A stretch of DNA of 64,000 bases, from positions 5,051,501 to 5,115,500 of the forward strand of contig NZ_CP121695.1 in NCBI RefSeq assembly GCF_029761915.1, written 5' to 3'. Under the pieces are notes generated by a model. The model was not told the DNA's origin, did no database searches, and saw only the letters and a list, made by a program, of their open reading frames with translations. The stretch comes from Bradyrhizobium sp. CB1650. GTDB lineage: Bacteria; Pseudomonadota; Alphaproteobacteria; Rhizobiales; Xanthobacteraceae. A program made the translations under genes and the position numbers. Shown here one piece after another: positions 8,381-16,956 of this stretch. Each line of letters opens with the position of its first letter. The first letter of the stretch is position 1.

Positions 8381-11300
8381 CTATCGCCGCGCGACGCTGC
8401 AGCCGTTCGATAGCTGGCGCGATGACGAGCCGCTCGGGCTGTCACCCCTCGGCTGCTGCGACGGCAGTTCGTCGATCGGCGAGTTCTGCTTGCCGGTGTT
8501 GAACTCGAAGATCTTGCGGAACAGCCCCGGCGCCATCGCCGAGATCGGATTGACGCGCATCACCGGCGCGGCGGGCGTGCCCACGACCTCGTAGGTGACG
8601 CCGATCAGGCCTTCATTGTTGCCACCGCCGAGGAAGATACCGAACAAGGGTATCTGCCCGAAGATGTTGTTGACGCCGTACATCGGCACGAAGGTGCCGC
8701 TCATGCACACCTGATTGCCGGGATAGTCGATCGAACCTTCGATGGTGGCACCGATCATCGGCCCCTTGACCACGCCGTCGCGGATTGTCAGCGCACCATT
8801 CTGCCGCGTGAACTCCGCGCGCAACGCGCTGAAGGAGACGCCGTTCCCGGTCCCGTTGGGTGCGCCCGCGGCAACGCGCTCGAGCTGCGCCTCGCCCTTG
8901 ACCGTGAAGTCGCGCACGTTGATGAGCCCCTCGCGAGACGTGTTCGGCTCCGACGTCGGCGGCTCCATCGCCACCACCATCTGCCCGCCAACAGCCTTGG
9001 TGTAGGTGTCGGTGAAGCGCAGCAGCGCGCCGGCATCGTTGGTCTGGAGATAAATGACCTCGCGGCTGCCCTGCGCGCGGCCGCCGCGCAGATCGGCGGC
9101 CACCGGGACCGGGGTGTTACCACCGATCTTGCCGCTGAGCGTGAAGGCCTTGATGGCGCCGCTCCGCCGCGACATCTTGGCGTCGACGCTGCGCATCGCC
9201 TCGCCGTTGAAACCGGCGACCGCGCCGAGCTTCACGTCGATGTCGAAGTCGACATTCTTCAGCTTGCTCTTGGCGTCGTCCTTGGAATTGCCCGAGATCG
9301 CCGACTTCAGGAAGCCGCGACCGTCGAACACGTCGCCGCGCATGGTGCCCCGAACCACGCCGTCTTGACCGCGCTCGACCTTCAATGACGCCTTGTCGCC
9401 GTCCGACGGCGCGTAGGTCGGGAAGTTCGCATTCATCAGGTCGCCGTTCTGGTCAACCTCGAGCGAGCCCTTGATCGAGGCGCCGCTGCCTTCGATGACG
9501 ATGTCCTCGAGCCGGGTCGATTGCGCCGTCGGGACCACCTTGAAGGTCGCCTTGCCGGATTTACCCGGCAGCTTGACCCAGCCTGGCAGGATGTTGTCGA
9601 GCTTGACCGAGGTCAGGTCGGCCTCGATGCCCAGCTTGGTCGTCTGGTCTGGGCCACTTGCGATCTTGCCCGAGAGCTTGATCGGCAATGGGCCGCTGAC
9701 GGCGGGGCTGAGATCGAAGCCCAGGCGCGCCCGGCTCGCGTCATCGAGCGTGGCCTGCAGGCGGACGTCGGCATCGCCCTCGGCCGGCTTGCGATAGTCG
9801 ACCGAGGCCGCCTGCCCGTTGATCTTGACGTCACCCTTGACCTGATAGCCCTGGTTGTTGGCGACGATCTTGAGGTTGTTGGCCTCCAACTTCTGGTTCA
9901 TCACCAGCTTGTCGGCGGCAAAGCCGTTGAGGTCGGCGGTCACGGCGTAGGTGGTGTCAGCCTTGGTCAGCTCGCCCTTGACCGGCATGCCGAGCATGAT
10001 GTTCGCCGAGAACGTCCCTTTGCTGGTGTTGGGATCGACGAAGGTCGCCGACAGATCGCTCAGGCGATCATTGGCGAGAATTTCGGCCGCCGCCGCCACC
10101 TGTCCGTCGACGCGGAACTTGCTCCGCGAGGGCGACGGCTTTGGCGCCATGTCCGGCACCTCGAAGATGAAATCGGAAAACGTGATCTTGCGGCCCGCGG
10201 GCGTGTCCGCGATGCCCTGTCCGATCGTCACGGTCGCCGTGCGCCCGGTCACGTGCGCCTTCAGGTCGGCATCGTGCACCACCGGCATGCCGTCGACGGG
10301 ACGAACCGCAACGCCGTTCGCCACGATGTTGACCGACAGGCCGTCATCGGGAATCGGCGGCCCCTTGCGCGGAAGGTTGCGTGTCGGCGAATTGATGCCG
10401 ATCTCGATGCGCTGGAGCGTGCCGCGCTCGATTCGCTCGATCACCCATTCGCGCAGCTCTGGAACAATGAGCGTCGGCCACATCCGCTTCAGGGCGGAGG
10501 CGGACATCGGCGTCCCCGCAAAGCCGAGCATCAACCGCGGCTCGCCCGAATAGTCGATGCTGCCGGTGCCCGCGACGCCGATCTCGCCGTTAGAAACATC
10601 GGCTTGCGTCAACAGCACGCGCTTGTGGTCGCTGTCGAAGCGGAAGCCGATCGCAATACGGTTGAACACCAGCGGCGGCTCGTTGTCGATCCCGCCCAGC
10701 AGGATCGAACCGCCGCTGAAGCCGAGCTGCCAGTCGTTGGTGCTGCCGTTGGGCGGCTCAAGATGCGCCAGGAGCGTGATGCGGTTGGCGCCCGAGATGA
10801 CCTTGAACGGTGCGACCAGCACCCGCCGCCCGGCGTCCCACTCGACGTTGATCTCGGCCGAGTCGATCGCCATCGGATAATCGGGTGTATCGGTGTCGAT
10901 GATGTTGCCGGCGCCGACCGCGATCTTGCCACGGAAATAGGTCGGAACGCCGTCGCGGCCGATCTCGCCCTTGAGCTCGCCGGTCAGCGGCAGGTCTGCA
11001 TTGTAGGTCAGGTCCTTCAGCCGCAGCGCCAGCAGGATGTTGGAGGTCGAGACCTTGTCGGCGCGGATGTCGACCGAGCGCACGCCGTTCTCGGAGGGTC
11101 CAATCGTGGCCCGCAGCATCCACGGACGTGCGCCCTCCTCGCCGAGGCTGAGCGCTACCCCGCCTTGGCTCGGGCGGCGCAGGCTGAGGGTGATGTTCTC
11201 AAACGTCCATTTGCTGCCGCGCTGCTGGTCGTCGACGATCAGGTTGCCGTTCTTCAGACCAATCTCGTTGAGGTTCTGGCCGTCCAGACCAGTCATGCTC

Positions 11301-12118
11301 AGGCTGTCGAGCCAATCGAGACCGGCGAGAATGCCGCTCGGGGCGCTGCTCGTACCGGCAGCAGGGGTTTCGTTGGGACTCGATGACGTATCGGGCGTCG
11401 CCGTCGCGGGCGGCTGCGCAGTTCCCGTGCGCGGGAATGTCGGGGGAAGGCCTGCATCCTTCTTCGATGCGACGCCGGTCGCCAGGGGTTTTGCAGTGTC
11501 GCCGGCCGACACCGTGACGGTCCCATCGGGCGCGATGCGGATCGCCAGCTCGGCATCGACGAGATTGAGGCTTTCAGCACGCAGCCGGCCCATCAACAGC
11601 GCCGTGCCCGACAGCTTCACCTCCGCCTTTGGCGCGCTGGCGACGATGGCCTGGTCGCGATCGCGGACAATGATGTCGCGGATACGCACGGCAATGCGTA
11701 TGCGGCCGGCCCGTTCGATCTGGGTACCGCCGACCTCGACGGTGTTGCCGTTACCGATATTGTCCTCGATCGCCGCCGCGAGCCAAGGCGTCGCGATATC
11801 GAGATTGATGGGGCCGGCACCGAGCCGCCACCACAGCGCGCCGAAGCAGCCGACGAAGATGACGACGAGGGCGCCGACGACCACGGCCAGTCGCTTCAGC
11901 CAGCGATCGGCCGCCAGCCATTGTCGAAACGACCCAAACCCGTCACCGAAGCGGTGGAAGCCCGAATTGGAACGCGACAACAGTCGGCGCGCACGATGGC
12001 CCGCCGCCTCCTCCTGATCCGGATCCCAGTCGGCCTCGTCCCATTCCAGCGGCTCCTGTCCGCCGCCGCGCCGATCGTAATCCCGATAATGATCCTGGGG
12101 CGACGTATTCCTTGCCAT
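8381..12118 (-). CDS. YhdP/AsmA-like envelope protein (DUF3971 plus AsmA C-terminal domain)
   Basis: This large protein has about 1245 residues. It has a basic, disordered N-terminal cytosolic part, one membrane helix (around residues 75-97, V-V-V-G-A-L-V-V-I-F-V-G), then over 1000 periplasmic residues of repeated beta-strand-rich segments. The C-terminal part (N-G-V-S-F-S-A-L-R-A-E-F, ...G-A-T-I-E-G-S-I-D-Y) resembles the AsmA-like domain. Family members such as YhdP and TamB are thought to form bridge-like channels moving phospholipid to the outer membrane; that role is inferred from family. A Pro/Thr/Ser linker lies near residues 230-290. The ATG at 12118 has a GAGAGG site; an in-frame ATG at 12241 would add 41 unconvincing residues. 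The 291 bases upstream hold no other gene. Confidence 0.85.
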   Translation of the reverse strand: MARNTSPQDHYRDYDRRGGGQEPLEWDEADWDPDQEEAAGHRARRLLSRSNSGFHRFGDGFGSFRQWLAADRWLKRLAVVVGALVVIFVGCFGALWWRLGAGPINLDIATPWLAAAIEDNIGNGNTVEVGGTQIERAGRIRIAVRIRDIIVRDRDQAIVASAPKAEVKLSGTALLMGRLRAESLNLVDAELAIRIAPDGTVTVSAGDTAKPLATGVASKKDAGLPPTFPRTGTAQPPATATPDTSSSPNETPAAGTSSAPSGILAGLDWLDSLSMTGLDGQNLNEIGLKNGNLIVDDQQRGSKWTFENITLSLRRPSQGGVALSLGEEGARPWMLRATIGPSENGVRSVDIRADKVSTSNILLALRLKDLTYNADLPLTGELKGEIGRDGVPTYFRGKIAVGAGNIIDTDTPDYPMAIDSAEINVEWDAGRRVLVAPFKVISGANRITLLAHLEPPNGSTNDWQLGFSGGSILLGGIDNEPPLVFNRIAIGFRFDSDHKRVLLTQADVSNGEIGVAGTGSIDYSGEPRLMLGFAGTPMSASALKRMWPTLIVPELREWVIERIERGTLQRIEIGINSPTRNLPRKGPPIPDDGLSVNIVANGVAVRPVDGMPVVHDADLKAHVTGRTATVTIGQGIADTPAGRKITFSDFIFEVPDMAPKPSPSRSKFRVDGQVAAAAEILANDRLSDLSATFVDPNTSKGTFSANIMLGMPVKGELTKADTTYAVTADLNGFAADKLVMNQKLEANNLKIVANNQGYQVKGDVKINGQAASVDYRKPAEGDADVRLQATLDDASRARLGFDLSPAVSGPLPIKLSGKIASGPDQTTKLGIEADLTSVKLDNILPGWVKLPGKSGKATFKVVPTAQSTRLEDIVIEGSGASIKGSLEVDQNGDLMNANFPTYAPSDGDKASLKVERGQDGVVRGTMRGDVFDGRGFLKSAISGNSKDDAKSKLKNVDFDIDVKLGAVAGFNGEAMRSVDAKMSRRSGAIKAFTLSGKIGGNTPVPVAADLRGGRAQGSREVIYLQTNDAGALLRFTDTYTKAVGGQMVVAMEPPTSEPNTSREGLINVRDFTVKGEAQLERVAAGAPNGTGNGVSFSALRAEFTRQNGALTIRDGVVKGPMIGATIEGSIDYPGNQVCMSGTFVPMYGVNNIFGQIPLFGIFLGGGNNEGLIGVTYEVVGTPAAPVMRVNPISAMAPGLFRKIFEFNTGKQNSPIDELPSQQPRGDSPSGSSSRQLSNGCSVARR

Positions 12119-12409
12119 TGCCTCTCGATAAAGGCGCCCATCGTAGGATTGAGCGCGGCCGGGGCCGCAGCCGTCGACGGGGATCGAAGTCCCCTTCGCC
12201 GGCATTGCCGCCATTCCTCGAATGTTCCTGCTGTTCGTCATGTCGCCCCGGGAGCGCGTTCAACGAGCAGTGGGGTGCTGTCTGGAATTCCTTGTAACCA
12301 TACTCCCGCGCCGTCAGACTTGCCCAGCGGAGGGCGCGAATCCGCCACACCTGACGAGAGCTGCAATACCTCTTTGGTTGACCCGTCGAAAGCGTCGAAA
12401 GGAAGGCGT

Positions 12410-13093
12410 ATGTCCAAGAAATCCCGAAAGAAATCGTCCAAAACGCCCTCCGGCGGTCGCACGGCTAAAAAGAAGGCCCCGAAAACGCGGGCGTCGACTC
12501 AAACAAAGTCCGCCAAAACACAGCGGAGGGCGACAAGCAAATCAACCAGGACAGTAGAAAAAGCAGCATCGCATAAGGCCGCATCGAAACGGTTAAATTC
12601 TTCCAAACTGGCCTCCGCTCCCGCCGAGAGAGCCCTGACCGAGGGCCAGAAGGCCCCCGACTTCCGCCTGCCCCGCGACGGCGGCGGTGTGGCAACGCTG
12701 TCGGACTATGAGGGGCGAAAGCTCGTGCTGTTCTTCTATCCCCGCGCCGATACGCCCGGCTGCACCCGTGAGGCGATCGACTTCACGCGCCTTGCGGACG
12801 CGTTCACGCAAGCCGGCACGGCCGTCCTCGGCATCTCCGCCGATCCGATCAAGGCCCAGGAGAAGTTCCGCGACAAGCACAAGCTCGGCGTTCCCCTGAT
12901 CTCGGATGAGACCCACGAGATGTTGGAGGCCTATGGCGCCTGGGGCGAAAAATCCATGTACGGCAAGACCTTCCTGGGGATTCTTCGCACCACTGTGCTG
13001 GTCGGCACCGACGGTCGGGTGGCAAAGATCTGGCGCAATGTCCGCGTCGACGGTCACGCCGATGCCGTGCTCGCGGCCGCAACAAGTCTTTAA
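12410..13093 (+). CDS. bcp: Peroxiredoxin of the Bcp/PrxQ type with a lysine-rich N-terminal tail
   Basis: This is a thiol peroxidase of 227 residues. The C-terminal 150 residues are a Bcp domain with the peroxidatic Cys in F-Y-P-R-A-D-T-P-G-C-T-R-E. The usual Bcp resolving cysteine five residues later is absent (C-T-R-E-A-I) and no other Cys exists in the protein, so it must act as a 1-Cys enzyme with an outside reductant. The first about 75 residues are disordered and very rich in Lys, Ser, Thr, Ala and Arg (K-K-S-R-K-K-S-S-K-T-P...), resembling histone H1-like tails. Start: ATG after GGAAGGCGT; a 9-bp direct repeat (CGTCGAAAG twice, 12384-12401) lies just before it. Confidence 0.9.
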   Translation: MSKKSRKKSSKTPSGGRTAKKKAPKTRASTQTKSAKTQRRATSKSTRTVEKAASHKAASKRLNSSKLASAPAERALTEGQKAPDFRLPRDGGGVATLSDYEGRKLVLFFYPRADTPGCTREAIDFTRLADAFTQAGTAVLGISADPIKAQEKFRDKHKLGVPLISDETHEMLEAYGAWGEKSMYGKTFLGILRTTVLVGTDGRVAKIWRNVRVDGHADAVLAAATSL

Positions 13094-13204
13094 CCAGGCC
13101 CTCGAATTCGAGTGTTCCCGTTTCCGGAAAATTAACCATGAGCAGCCCAGATTGCTGCGGCAATTAGGCCGCAAGGAACCTTTCCGACCGGCGCGGGAGT
13201 GCCG

Positions 13205-14566
13205 ATGTCGAAAAGTTCTGCCCAATACTCGCAGTACCCCCAACATCATCCCCACGACCACGGCCGAGCCTTCAACCGGCGTCCCGTCGCAGCAGCGGCC
13301 GCACCTCCCCTCCCCGCGACGGATGACGCCTACACGATCGTTCACGCAGGCAAGCAGGTGCGCTTCGGGCCGGTGGTGTTCTGGATCGTGGTTGGCACGG
13401 TCGTTCTGCTCGGACTTTGGTCGGCGGCGACCGCCACCTATTTCGCCTTCCGCGACGACGTCCTGACCCGCCTGATCGCCCGTCAGGCCGAGATGCAATA
13501 CGCCTATGAGGATCGGATCGCCGAGCTGCGCGCCAAGGTCGACCGCACCACCAGCCGGCAATTGCTTGACCAGGAGCAGTTCGACCAGAAGCTCGATCAG
13601 ATCATGAAGCGTCAAACGGCGCTGGAGTCCCGGGCAACGGCGCTCGGCGCGATGCCTGATGTGACCGGATCGATTCCCCGCTCCGCCCCGCAACGCGGCG
13701 ATTCGAGTCAGGGCGCGACGCAGGGCACGCCAAAGCCTTCGCCGATCAGCGATACCGTCATTTTCGTGGCACCGCCGGATCGCGAAGCGCGGCTCGAATC
13801 GCGCGCGCCGACCGTCGCAGCCGCGCCGGTCAATCAGTTCGCCCGGAACCAGGGTTTCGACAATGTCCTGATCCGGCTCCAGACCTCGCTTGATCAGGTC
13901 GAACGCCGCCAGATGGCGGCGCTCACCGCTGTCGAGGACGGCATGGAATCACGCGTGCGGCGGATGCGCGGCGTGGTCAGCGATCTCGGCCTGAACCTCG
14001 CCAGCCTCCAGGCCGCCGTGCCGCGCACGGCAATGGGCGGACCTTTCGTACCCGTCAAGCTGACCGCGAATGCCGGGCCGTTTGAGAAGCAGCTCTATCG
14101 CATCAACGTCACCCGCACCGAGATGGACCGGCTCAATCGCACGCTGGCGCTCGTGCCCTATCGCAAGCCCGTCATCGGCGAGGTCGAATTCACCTCCGGC
14201 TTCGGCGTACGCAGCGACCCTTTCCTCGGTCGGCCGGCCATGCACACCGGGCTCGACTTCCGCGCCGCCAGCGGCGATCCCGTTCGCGTCACCGCCAACG
14301 GCAAGGTGGTTTCGGCTGGCTGGTCCGGCGGCTACGGCCGCATGGTCGAGGTCGATCACGGCAACGGGCTTTCGACCCGCTACGGCCATCTCTCCGAGAT
14401 CAACGTGAAGGTCGGCGAGATCGTGAAGATCGGCCAGGTGGTTGGTCTTGTCGGATCGACCGGACGTTCGACCGGCCCGCATCTGCACTACGAAACCCGC
14501 ATCGACGGCGAAGCGGTCGATCCGCAAAAATTCCTCCGCGCCGGCGTTCGCCTGAGCGCGAGCTAA
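13205..14566 (+). CDS. M23 (LytM-type) metallopeptidase, membrane-anchored
   Basis: This is a probable peptidoglycan endopeptidase, or a regulator of cell-wall amidases, of 453 residues. A Gln/His-rich N-terminus is followed by one membrane helix (about residues 58-82), a coiled-coil-like region (95-150), a proline-rich linker and a second helical segment. The C-terminal LytM domain is at about 320-445. The zinc-site motifs are present: H-T-G-L-D-F (His and Asp) and H-L-H-Y near the end, so it is probably catalytically active. A GTG codon two codons upstream is an alternative start. The ATG used has GGGAG before it. Confidence 0.9.
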   Translation: MSKSSAQYSQYPQHHPHDHGRAFNRRPVAAAAAPPLPATDDAYTIVHAGKQVRFGPVVFWIVVGTVVLLGLWSAATATYFAFRDDVLTRLIARQAEMQYAYEDRIAELRAKVDRTTSRQLLDQEQFDQKLDQIMKRQTALESRATALGAMPDVTGSIPRSAPQRGDSSQGATQGTPKPSPISDTVIFVAPPDREARLESRAPTVAAAPVNQFARNQGFDNVLIRLQTSLDQVERRQMAALTAVEDGMESRVRRMRGVVSDLGLNLASLQAAVPRTAMGGPFVPVKLTANAGPFEKQLYRINVTRTEMDRLNRTLALVPYRKPVIGEVEFTSGFGVRSDPFLGRPAMHTGLDFRAASGDPVRVTANGKVVSAGWSGGYGRMVEVDHGNGLSTRYGHLSEINVKVGEIVKIGQVVGLVGSTGRSTGPHLHYETRIDGEAVDPQKFLRAGVRLSAS

Positions 14567-14604
14567 GCCTCACCCCTCCAATCGCGCGGTTGTCGCGCCG
14601 GATC

Positions 14605-15801
14605 TTAGCGCCGGCCGCCACCCATGCCGCCGCCGGGTCCGCCGAACCCGCCACCACCCATTCCACCGCCAGGCCCCATAGGCCCTCCAGGTGATCCCAT
14701 GCCGCCAGGTCCCGACGGAGCGCCGGGGCCCGAAGGCATCGGACCCGGGCCGGGTCCAGGCGCAGAACCGGTCCCGGGATTACCGGGCGCAGGCTGGCCG
14801 CCAGCCGGGGGGCTGCCGCTTCCGGGATGCAGGATCGAGCCGCCGGGGCCGTGGCCCGGAGCGCCGGGGTTTCGTCCTGGCGCCGGCATCGACGATCCCG
14901 GGAATTGGCCGACCGCTTGCGCGGAATTGATCTGCAGGCCGCGCGAGCGATCGAACACGCCGTTGACCACCATGCGGGCCTCGCCCGCCGCCGGCCCGAA
15001 GCGCGATCCGTCATGGGCCACGAGCCCGGAGCCGAACTGCAAGTTCGAGCCCGCCCGCTGCACATAGGCCTCGATCGACAGTCGAGTGGCGCCGACGAGG
15101 TCGGAGAAGTCGTCGATCCGGGTACGCGCGGCCTGCAGCACGCCCCGGCTCGTGCTGCCTTCGATCTGCACGCGTTGACCGACGAGCAAGGGATCGACAC
15201 CGCTTAGCTTCAGCCCGCCGATGTGCAAACCATCCGGGCCACGCTCGACCAGACCGGTGACGCGGGCGGACGCATCGCGCCGTTGCTGGACGAGGCTCGC
15301 GACGATCACGCCATCGGTGCGGCGCAGGCCGTACACCGCAACCTCGGTGCCTGCGCGGCGCCAGCTCTCCTTGCCGCTCGACAGTACCTTCTGGCCGAGC
15401 ACGGTCAGCTCGTTGCCCTTCACTGCTTCGATGGGCCCCGAGACTTCGCTCGCAATGGCGATGTTGCGGGTGGCCAGCGTGCCATCGGCTTGACGGGTCG
15501 CGACCACGCGCGCGAGCTGACCGATACGCAAGGCCTTGGTGCTGGCCGCCTCGCCGTCGATGCGTACGGGCACGTCGCTCGCATAGGTGATGCGCTCGCC
15601 ATTGACGTAGATGCTGCCGAAGCGCTGGATCACGCCGACGATGCCGGTGCCGCCGATGCCGTGATCGTCGCCGCGCGAGATTCCGGTGCCGCCGATGCCC
15701 TGGTCGGTGCCGCGCTTGATCTGCGCGCGGGCAATGGCCGTACCGGCAAGCCAAAATCCTGCCAGCAGCAGGCGGCGGGAGATGAGCGGCGACCGGCTCA
15801 T
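14605..15801 (-). CDS. Exported DUF5666-type repeat protein with Gly/Pro-rich tail
   Basis: This protein of 398 residues begins with an arginine-containing signal peptide (S-R-R-L-L-L-A-G-F-W-L-A-G) ending near A-R-A-Q. The mature N-terminus has two copies of a short motif built on G-I-G-G-T-G-I. Several beta-rich segments of the DUF5666 type follow (G-x-I-x-x-V-x-G-N-x-L-T-V-x-G patterns). The last about 115 residues are almost only Gly, Pro, Met, Ser and Ala. Function is unknown; an envelope or extracellular location is likely. Its start overlaps the end of the DUF6502 gene by four bases (ATGA), so the two are co-translated. Confidence 0.8.
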   Translation of the reverse strand: MSRSPLISRRLLLAGFWLAGTAIARAQIKRGTDQGIGGTGISRGDDHGIGGTGIVGVIQRFGSIYVNGERITYASDVPVRIDGEAASTKALRIGQLARVVATRQADGTLATRNIAIASEVSGPIEAVKGNELTVLGQKVLSSGKESWRRAGTEVAVYGLRRTDGVIVASLVQQRRDASARVTGLVERGPDGLHIGGLKLSGVDPLLVGQRVQIEGSTSRGVLQAARTRIDDFSDLVGATRLSIEAYVQRAGSNLQFGSGLVAHDGSRFGPAAGEARMVVNGVFDRSRGLQINSAQAVGQFPGSSMPAPGRNPGAPGHGPGGSILHPGSGSPPAGGQPAPGNPGTGSAPGPGPGPMPSGPGAPSGPGGMGSPGGPMGPGGGMGGGGFGGPGGGMGGGRR

Positions 15802-16664
15802 GGCGAACCGCCTTCGTTGCCGTCGCTATCGTCGTCGGCATCCTCGCTATAGATGTAGATGCCGAAATTCCAACGGGCGTCGCCGCCCTTGTCCTTTGCA
15901 AGCGCGCGGTTCGCCTCGCGGTTGGCGGTCTTCAGCGCGTCCATGGCGAGATCGCGCGAGCGCGCCTCGAGCCGTTTTGCAAGCCTCGGCGACAGTCCGT
16001 TGTAATGCACGGCGCGCTCGAGAAAACGCGGCGCCGGTCCCGACACGTTTGCGGCAGCGGCCGCGATATGGTCGTGCAGGTTGCGGCCGAGATAGTGCCA
16101 TTTGCTGTCGTCCTCGCCGGTTGGGACAAAGGCCGCTTCGACCAGTTCGATCTCGTCGTCGCCGTTGATGGTGACGAGCTTGCGGTCGAGCCATTCGTCG
16201 AACACCGCGCGCGGGCGCACGTCCTTGGTGACGGAGGCAACGAGCTGCTCGAATGACGGCGCCCCGCCCTCGGCGGTGCGCGGCAGGGCGAGCGGCTCGC
16301 CCTTCGGATCGGTGAATTCGGGCGCGGCGAGCCAGCGCGCGATCACGGCGCTCGTCAGCGACAGCGCCGCCGGCGCCTCGTGCACCGGCGCGCCGGCACC
16401 GCGCAGCCGGGCCACTTCCTTGCGGTGGATCCCCGTGAGCAGGCTGACGCGACTGTCGGTCTGCTCCTTTCCTTCCAGGGCGAAATCGTGCTCGGCGACG
16501 TTGACGAAAAGCTCGCGCAGAAGCTGGGCCAGCGCGGGGAATGTCATGCCGCTGCGGATGCACAGCCGCACCAGCGGGCGCAGCAGCCGCGCCAGCGGCG
16601 CGTGCAACTTCGCGGCGGCATTCGGCTGCGGCGCCGTCGCTTTGGACCCGGGCTTGGCATTCAT
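15798..16664 (-). CDS. DUF6502 family protein
   Basis: This cytosolic protein of 288 residues fits the DUF6502 family, whose N-terminal half looks like a winged-helix segment. It reads L-A-R-L-L-R-P-L-V-R-L-C-I-R-S-G-M-T-F-P near residue 25, then a V-S-L-L-T-G-I-H-R-K-E-V segment like a DNA-recognition helix near residue 75. Function is unknown, but the helix-turn-helix look and the tight coupling to the exported DUF5666 gene suggest a regulator or partner of that protein. The acidic C-terminus (D-D-D-S-D-G-N-E) is unusual but not diagnostic. Confidence 0.75.
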   Translation of the reverse strand: MNAKPGSKATAPQPNAAAKLHAPLARLLRPLVRLCIRSGMTFPALAQLLRELFVNVAEHDFALEGKEQTDSRVSLLTGIHRKEVARLRGAGAPVHEAPAALSLTSAVIARWLAAPEFTDPKGEPLALPRTAEGGAPSFEQLVASVTKDVRPRAVFDEWLDRKLVTINGDDEIELVEAAFVPTGEDDSKWHYLGRNLHDHIAAAAANVSGPAPRFLERAVHYNGLSPRLAKRLEARSRDLAMDALKTANREANRALAKDKGGDARWNFGIYIYSEDADDDSDGNEGGSP

Positions 16665-16688
16665 GTCCGAATATTAGCGGTGCCTCGC

Positions 16689-16705
16689 GTGGGACACAAT
16701 CCCAC
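16689..16705. promoter_or_regulatory. Perfect dyad GTGGGA-N5-TCCCAC in a divergent promoter region
   Basis: GTGGGA (16689-16694) and TCCCAC (16700-16705) form an uninterrupted inverted repeat with a five-base spacer, centred 33 bases before the DUF6502 start. A further TCCCAC half-site lies at about 16729-16734. The dyad is just upstream of a sigma-70-like promoter for the polysaccharide cassette. It could bind a dimeric regulator, possibly the helix-turn-helix-like DUF6502 protein itself (inference). Confidence 0.5.
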
Positions 16706-16712
16706 TTTCGGA

Positions 16713-16741
16713 TTGACGTGGTAAATTTTCCCACATATACG
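16713..16741 (+). promoter_or_regulatory. Sigma-70-type promoter for the polysaccharide cassette
   Basis: TTGACG (16713-16718) and TATACG (16736-16741) are spaced by 17 bases, the ideal housekeeping spacing. The implied start site near 16748 lies about 33 bases before the first ORF of the cassette at 16781. The region is AT-richer than its surroundings. Confidence 0.6.
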
Positions 16742-16780
16742 GAACGCCACTGAGGGGCGCGACGTAAAGGGACATCACCC

Positions 16781-16948
16781 ATGGCTGCTGGCCGTCTGGT
16801 GCGCAATTCCATTTCACTGCGTGCACTGCCGTTTCCCGACCGGGATCCCGGCGGCACGATTGAGCCGATGCTGCCGGCGCTCCTGCGCGGCGTGATCTTC
16901 ATTTCGGTGCTGGCTGCGCCGTTCGTCGCCGCACTGCTTGCAGGTTGA
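16781..16948 (+). CDS. Small 55-residue putative membrane protein heading the polysaccharide cassette
   Basis: The ORF starts with an ATG preceded by AAAGGGA. It encodes a basic N-terminus (MAAGRLVRNSISLRALPF), a short polar stretch and a C-terminal hydrophobic helix (G-V-I-F-I-S-V-L-A-A-P-F-V-A-A-L-L). Its stop overlaps a possible TTG start of the next gene, implying coupling. No family is recognised. Position and coupling suggest a small partner of the exporter, but this is inference. Confidence 0.55.
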   Translation: MAAGRLVRNSISLRALPFPDRDPGGTIEPMLPALLRGVIFISVLAAPFVAALLAG

Positions 16949-16956
16949 TCGTCATC

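Noticed and set aside
9521..11386. Plus-strand ORF of 621 codons opposite the YhdP-like gene
   Set aside because: It is antisense to a gene with clear protein features, and its product is Arg/Asp/Gly-rich low complexity, as expected from the reverse of GC-rich coding DNA.
16741..16766. EcfG site before the 55-codon ORF (GGAAC-N17-CGTA)
   Set aside because: The minus-10 is imperfect, and a sigma-70 promoter with ideal spacing already explains the region.
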